Shown piece after piece: positions 6,213-9,979 of a stretch of 9,979 nt of DNA. Both the position numbers and the translations under genes were made by a program. Position 1 is the first letter of the stretch. The number at the start of each line of letters is the position of its first letter. The DNA is from an uncultured Coriobacteriales bacterium (GTDB taxonomy: Bacteria > Actinomycetota > Coriobacteriia > Coriobacteriales > UMGS124). A model generated the notes under the pieces. It ran no database searches, had not been told where the DNA came from, and saw only the letters and a program-made list of their open reading frames with translations. Where the stretch lies: positions 991 through 10,969 of the forward strand of contig CAIFEU010000044.1 of NCBI GenBank assembly GCA_903789505.1, read 5' to 3'.

Positions 6213-7832
6213 TCAGCCCCTGGGGGCGCAGGCGGCGGCTCCCGCGCCCGCCTTGCGGCCGTAGATCATCGCCTCGCAGACGTTGGACGCCCCCTGGTAG
6301 GCGAGGCCGAACATCGAGCCCATCTCCCCGGCGGAGAACAGGCGCGGAATCGGCTCGCCGAAGGCGTCGACCACCTGGGCGTCGACGGTGCGCCGCGGGC
6401 CTCCCTGGGTGTTGATCAGCGCGGGCGTGAGGCGGATGGAGTAGAACGGCCCGGTCTCGATCGGGGACAGCCCCGTGACGTCTCGGCCGAAGTCCGCGTC
6501 GTTGCCCGAGCGCACCGCGTCGTTCCAGGTCTGGACCGTCTGGGCGAGCGTCTGCGGGTCGAGTCCGTCGCTCTGCGCCAGCTCCTCGATCGAGTCTGCC
6601 TTGACGATCCATCCGAGGTCCACCTCCTCGGAGTTGTCGGCGCTCCACTGGCGGTCGAAATGCTTGCGGCCGATCATCAGCGTCGGCTTTTCGTCGAACG
6701 TCGCCTGGTCGAAGATGAGGTAGGAGGGAATGCGCTCGTAGTGCGGCGAGGGAAGCGTCACGAACTTGTCCACGGCGTACATCCCGCCGTGGGCCTCCAT
6801 GGACGACTCGTTGCAGAAGCGCTTGCCGAGCGTGTCCACAAAGATCGAGTTGGGGCACATCGCGACGCCCGGGAAGGCGTACGACCAGGTGCCGCCGTCG
6901 GGGTGGAAGCCGAGCCCGCCCGACGTCGCGTTCATGTGCCACAGGCCAGCTCCGACCTCCTGGCACATCCTGATGCCGTCGCCGGTGTTGCCCTCGCAGC
7001 CCACGCCCCCGATCTCGACGCCCTTGACGTAGTCGGACAGCATCTCGGGGTTGAACAGGAAGCCGCCGCAGGTCATGCATACGCCGCGGCGCGCCCGGAC
7101 GCGCACCAGCATCCCGTCCAGCTCGGCGACCACACCCGCGACCAGCCCGTCGTCACCCAGGATGAGGTGCTTTGCAGGCGTCTGCATGAGGACGGTGATC
7201 CTCCGCGAGGTGACCGCCTCGTCGAGCCCGGCGAACAGCGCACCCGCCGGGTCGGCGCCGTTCGCCTGCGTGTCGACGCAGCAGTACTTGGTAATCACGT
7301 CGGCGCCGACGACCTGCGGGTATCCCGCGGAGCCATACGGGTTGTACTCCATGCGCTCCGGCATGACGCTCGTGAGCCAGTCCAGGATGCCGGTGGTCTG
7401 CTCGACGTAGTCTTCGAGCATTCCCTCGTCGTAGTTGGCGTTCGAGCCGTCCTGCAGCGCGCGATAGTACTCCACCGCGCTCTGGACGTCCTCCGGCTTG
7501 GTGTAGACGAAGCCGCCGCCCGAGACTGCGGTGCTCCCGCCCTTGCGGTCGAGCTTCTCAAGCACGATGACCTCGGCGCCCGCGTCGTGCGCGGTGATTG
7601 CGGCGCTCGCGCCCGCGCCGCCGTACCCCACCACGACGACGTCGGCCTCGTAGTCCCAGGCGTCCTGCCCTGCGGTCTCGGCATGCGCCATGTCTGGCCG
7701 AGTGCCCGTGATGCTCGCGGCAATGCCTGCGGCGACGCTCGCCGTGGCGCACCCGAGCACGACGCTACGCCGCGAGAGCGTCCTGCCCTGGGCCCCTTCG
7801 CCGTGCGATGCCGAATCGATTCCGTCCCCCAT
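6213..7832 (-). CDS. Tat-exported FAD-dependent flavoprotein of the fumarate reductase superfamily, substrate unknown
   Basis: This 539-residue protein has a Tat motif (SRRSVV, 20-25), a hydrophobic stretch and a likely cleavage after AHA (49-51). An FAD-binding Rossmann motif follows (GYGGAG, 69-74, in VVVVGYGGAGASAA), then GGSTAVSGGGF (98-108) and the C-terminal FAD-contact region (SAGEMGSMFGL, 500-510). It should act outside the membrane as a reductase or dehydrogenase. GKRFCNE (336-342) matches the capping-domain signature, but the expected catalytic Arg after it is Glu346. The usual HHTMGG is INTQGG (473-478), and HGxNRLGGNA reads FGLAYQGASN (508-517). It is therefore probably not a fumarate reductase. 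There is no FMN-binding or haem domain, so the electron donor is separate. ATG 7832 was chosen for GGGGAAGGGG at 7841-7850 and a normal Tat n-region. A divergent LysR gene probably regulates it. Confidence 0.9.
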   Translation of the reverse strand: MGDGIDSASHGEGAQGRTLSRRSVVLGCATASVAAGIAASITGTRPDMAHAETAGQDAWDYEADVVVVGYGGAGASAAITAHDAGAEVIVLEKLDRKGGSTAVSGGGFVYTKPEDVQSAVEYYRALQDGSNANYDEGMLEDYVEQTTGILDWLTSVMPERMEYNPYGSAGYPQVVGADVITKYCCVDTQANGADPAGALFAGLDEAVTSRRITVLMQTPAKHLILGDDGLVAGVVAELDGMLVRVRARRGVCMTCGGFLFNPEMLSDYVKGVEIGGVGCEGNTGDGIRMCQEVGAGLWHMNATSGGLGFHPDGGTWSYAFPGVAMCPNSIFVDTLGKRFCNESSMEAHGGMYAVDKFVTLPSPHYERIPSYLIFDQATFDEKPTLMIGRKHFDRQWSADNSEEVDLGWIVKADSIEELAQSDGLDPQTLAQTVQTWNDAVRSGNDADFGRDVTGLSPIETGPFYSIRLTPALINTQGGPRRTVDAQVVDAFGEPIPRLFSAGEMGSMFGLAYQGASNVCEAMIYGRKAGAGAAACAPRG

Positions 7833-7908
7833 CGTCGTTTCCCCTTCCCCTGATTCCTCGTTGCCGTCGAGGTCGGGCGACCTTCTCGCCCGTCTCACCT
7901 CGCAATCG

Positions 7909-7935
7909 ATTCTAGGAACAGGGCAGGAATGACAA
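7909..7935 (-). promoter_or_regulatory. Candidate promoter of the flavoprotein gene
   Basis: On the minus strand, TTGTCA (7930-7935) and TAGAAT (7909-7914) each match 5 of 6 consensus positions. The 15-nt spacer is slightly short. The predicted start near 7902 would give a leader of about 70 nt before the chosen ATG, and would exclude the upstream in-frame ATG at 7961. Confidence 0.45.
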
Positions 7936-7985
7936 AAACGAAGAGTCTTCGCCGTCTCCATCGACGCCGTGACCGCAACTCATTC

Positions 7986-7999
7986 CTAATTCGAATAAG
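7986..7999. promoter_or_regulatory. Imperfect palindrome in the divergent promoter region, putative LysR site
   Basis: CTAATTCGAATAAG has a perfect 8-bp core (ATTCGAAT, 7989-7996) and two more paired positions outside one mismatch. It overlaps a possible -10 (TAAGAT, 7996-8001) for the LysR gene, which fits autoregulation. CTCAT (7979-7983) and ATGAG (8000-8004) form a further arm pair around nearly the same centre. It does not fit the T-N11-A LysR box exactly, so binding is an inference. Confidence 0.35.
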
Positions 8000-8091
8000 A
8001 TGAGGCAATGGTGAGATGGGACGGTGGGGCGTCCGACCTCAGGGGGTGGGCGGCGTGCGACGCGCCTCGAAAGTCGAGCAGGGGAGTGGAG

Positions 8092-9045
8092 ATGGACCTG
8101 GAGGACTTCTCAAGCTTCTGGTATGTCGCGCGGCACAAGAGCATCTCCGGCGCGGCGCGCGACGTCGGCTGCTCGCAGTCCACGCTGAGCAAGCGGCTTC
8201 AGCGCATCGAGGCGGAGCTGGGCGTGACGCTGGTCGAGCGACGTCAGGGCTCCACCGGCGCATTGCGGCTCACGGAGCAGGGCGAGGCATTCCTCGCCGC
8301 ATCGACCGATATCATGGCATGCTACGAGGCGATGCTGAGGGAGATTCGGCAGCCTTCCCGCGGCGTGACCGAGGTGACGTATGCCGCCCCGCTCGGCGCC
8401 TGCTTCTCGAAGCCCCTCCAGCGTCTGGCGCGGGTGCTTGCGGACGCGTGCGCCCCGGGCCCTTCCGGCACCGCGGCCGGCGGCAGCCCGATGGGTGGCG
8501 CGGTCAGGCTCAAGCCCGTCGCGCTCGGGAGCTCCTCGTCCCTCGACATGCTCGAGAGCGGCGAGGCTGACCTCGCGTTCGAGTCGTACGCCCCGTGCAT
8601 AGAGAAGAGGGGACTCTCACGCGCGTCGCTGTTCACGCTGCCGGCGATGGTCGTCGTGTCCGAGGGATGCCCCCTCGCCGTCGCCCCCGATTCCTCGCTC
8701 GACCCCCGCGCGCTCGACGGCATGCGGTGCGTCGTCTCGATCGGGCACGGCTCGTTCATGTTGCGTCGGCATCTGGAGGCGATGCAGGAGGCGACGGGGA
8801 TATCGACGTCCTGGGAGACGGTGGATTCCGACGACGTCGTGGTTGGCCCGGGCGATGACCCCGGCGCGTTCGTGATGCTGCCCGAATCGTACAAGCCCAT
8901 CGTGGAAAGCATGCTCGACGGGGTGACGTGCCTACGCGTGGGTGACCTCGCGTGCGCGTACGACATGAGCGCAATCTATGACGGGCGCCGGGTCGACAGC
9001 GGCGTCCAGCAGGTTCTGCGCGCCTTGGGGGCAATGGGGGAATGA
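8092..9045 (+). CDS. LysR-family transcriptional regulator
   Basis: This 317-residue protein has the classic LysR N-terminus. The winged helix-turn-helix starts at residue 2, with SISGAARDVGCSQSTLSKRL at 17-36, then QRIEAELGVTLVERR and LTEQG (60-64). A linker helix is followed by an effector-binding region from about residue 95 to the end, less conserved as usual for the family. Length is typical. ATG 8092 was preferred over ATG 8008 because the first 28 codons of the longer form show no family similarity, and GGGGAG (8081-8086) lies 5 nt upstream. It is divergent from the flavoprotein gene with 259 bases between starts, the usual arrangement for a LysR regulator and its target. The inducer is probably the flavoprotein substrate or a related compound, which is an inference. 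It could also regulate more distant genes. Confidence 0.93.
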   Translation: MDLEDFSSFWYVARHKSISGAARDVGCSQSTLSKRLQRIEAELGVTLVERRQGSTGALRLTEQGEAFLAASTDIMACYEAMLREIRQPSRGVTEVTYAAPLGACFSKPLQRLARVLADACAPGPSGTAAGGSPMGGAVRLKPVALGSSSSLDMLESGEADLAFESYAPCIEKRGLSRASLFTLPAMVVVSEGCPLAVAPDSSLDPRALDGMRCVVSIGHGSFMLRRHLEAMQEATGISTSWETVDSDDVVVGPGDDPGAFVMLPESYKPIVESMLDGVTCLRVGDLACAYDMSAIYDGRRVDSGVQQVLRALGAMGE

Positions 9046-9276
9046 TTCCCCCCGCCCCACCCGCGCGCCACTCCCGTCTGCGCTGCGCCCTCGCCCGCGT
9101 GCCCGCTCCTGCCCGCGCTCGATTGTGGGCCGGTGGCGGACGGTCTCCTGGTATGCTGTGGGGAACTAACGCTGAACGCGCGCTGAACATGCGCCGGACG
9201 GCCGAGGAGCGGCGTCGCCGCGGGGCCAGCCCGAGGCCCTTCCCTTCGTCCCCGACCCAACGGTAAGGAGACCCAC

Positions 9277-9979
9277 ATGGCAGGTCAGAACGGCGGTAAC
9301 GCAAACGGCGACGGCAGCGGGTTCGACATGGGCGACCTGTTTTCGATGATGTTCGGCTTCCCGCCGCCCTCCCGCGGGCGCGCCTCGCAGTCGTCTGCAG
9401 GCGACGCGTCCGAGGGCGGCGCGTCCGCGAGCGAGGCTGCCGGGCAAGGCCAGGGCGGCAATGGCGCGCACGGCGCGGGGTCGGTCGACGCGAAGAGCAT
9501 CAGGGCGGACGTCGACAGCGCGTTCGACAAGATGGCGGGGTGGAGCCGCAAGGGGCTCATCATCCTGGCGGTCATCGTCGTGCTGGTGCTCGCGTTCTGC
9601 TACTGGTGGTTCCACCCGGCAATCAACCTGCACTCCACGACCGTGTGGTGGTGGCTGGTCCTGATCGCGCTCATCGTGACCGTCGCCCTGATCGTGGGGA
9701 CGATTCGCCGCCGCAACGACGCCGAGCGCAAGAAGCTCTACAAGCGCATGCTGCTGATTCCGCTCGCCGTCGTGGTGATCTTCGCGGTCGGCAAGATCGC
9801 GGGGCTGTCGGTCATTCCCGGCAACGCGTATCGCTATGCGAGCATCCTCGACACGACCGAGGGCACGTTCGCGCAGGACATCGAGGAGGTCGACTACTCC
9901 GAGATCCCGGTGATCGACCACGACTCTGCGGTGCTGCTCGGCAACCGCGCGATGGGCTCGATCCCCGAGTACGTGAGCC
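9277..9979 (+). CDS. Uncharacterised membrane protein, truncated by the window edge
   Basis: The first 234 residues are present; the gene runs off the right edge. Residues 1-75 are rich in Gly, Ala, Ser, Asn and Gln with no cysteines and look disordered. Three hydrophobic segments follow (about 93-112, 121-142 and 157-177), separated by short charged loops (RRRNDAERKK near 144-153). After the third there is a soluble stretch ending DYSEIPVIDHDSAVLLGNRA. I do not recognise a named family with confidence; the DSAxxLGNR stretch recalls uncharacterised multi-helix membrane proteins of anaerobic Firmicutes and Coriobacteriia. The start is clear: AAGGAG at 9265-9270 sits 6 nt before ATG 9277. A weak -10 (TATGCT, 9152-9157) upstream suggests its own transcription. 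Nothing links it to the respiratory genes. Confidence 0.8.
   Translation, partial: MAGQNGGNANGDGSGFDMGDLFSMMFGFPPPSRGRASQSSAGDASEGGASASEAAGQGQGGNGAHGAGSVDAKSIRADVDSAFDKMAGWSRKGLIILAVIVVLVLAFCYWWFHPAINLHSTTVWWWLVLIALIVTVALIVGTIRRRNDAERKKLYKRMLLIPLAVVVIFAVGKIAGLSVIPGNAYRYASILDTTEGTFAQDIEEVDYSEIPVIDHDSAVLLGNRAMGSIPEYVS

Noticed and set aside
6051..7853. A 600-residue open frame on the + strand opposite the flavoprotein gene
   Set aside because: Same reason: low-complexity Arg/Ala/Val/His composition, no family signature, and full overlap with a clear flavoprotein on the other strand.
7833..7961. Longer flavoprotein start at 7961 (43 extra residues)
   Set aside because: It lacks a well-placed ribosome binding site, puts the Tat motif about 60 residues in, and would overlap the predicted promoter.
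8008..8091. Longer LysR start at 8008
   Set aside because: The 28 extra residues show no LysR similarity; the family normally begins right at the MDLEDF-like helix encoded from 8092.

Overview
The window is very GC-rich (roughly 70% by eye) and looks like a chromosomal fragment of an anaerobic actinobacterium of the class Coriobacteriia, probably Eggerthellaceae or a relative. The basis is indirect: a Tat-exported nitrate reductase, a DmsBC-type quinol module and a stand-alone Tat-exported flavoprotein with a divergent LysR regulator are a typical respiratory toolkit of that group. No rRNA or other phylogenetic marker is present, so the assignment is an inference. The first ~230 bases are homopolymer G/C runs that look like a low-quality contig end.

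Left part (265-5679, all + strand): a four-cluster [4Fe-4S] ferredoxin subunit of DmsB type (265-882) and an eight-helix DmsC-type quinol-oxidising anchor (895-1779) form a tight pair. A 363-base gap follows, with an AT-rich island, a perfect 7-bp-arm palindrome, an extended -10 promoter and a hairpin-rich leader. The main gene (2143-5040) is a periplasmic nitrate reductase, NapA, with a Tat signal, [4Fe-4S] cysteines and a Cys molybdenum ligand. It carries a C-terminal tail with two CxxCH haem motifs and two upstream histidines, laid out as in NapB. I read it as a natural NapA-NapB fusion, the most notable item here. Its stop codon lies inside the first unit of a degenerate 14-bp tandem repeat. 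A strong GC hairpin follows, then napD (5338-5679), the NapA Tat-signal chaperone. No napC, napG, napH or separate napB is visible. The DmsBC-type pair may therefore supply electrons from menaquinol to the fused reductase, or it may be the tail of a separate dmsABC operon whose A gene lies off the left edge.

Middle (5680-6212): an intergenic region between convergent genes. It holds an 18-bp element in two direct copies and one inverted copy (17 bp), plus hairpins.

Right part: a Tat-exported FAD flavoprotein of the fumarate-reductase/urocanate-reductase superfamily (6213-7832, minus) lacks the residues that define fumarate reductases, so its substrate is unknown. Divergent from it is a LysR-family regulator (8092-9045, plus), probably controlling it. 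The window ends inside an uncharacterised three-helix membrane protein (9277 to the edge). Together the genes suggest anaerobic respiration: nitrate through the Nap fusion and an unidentified organic acceptor through the flavoprotein.
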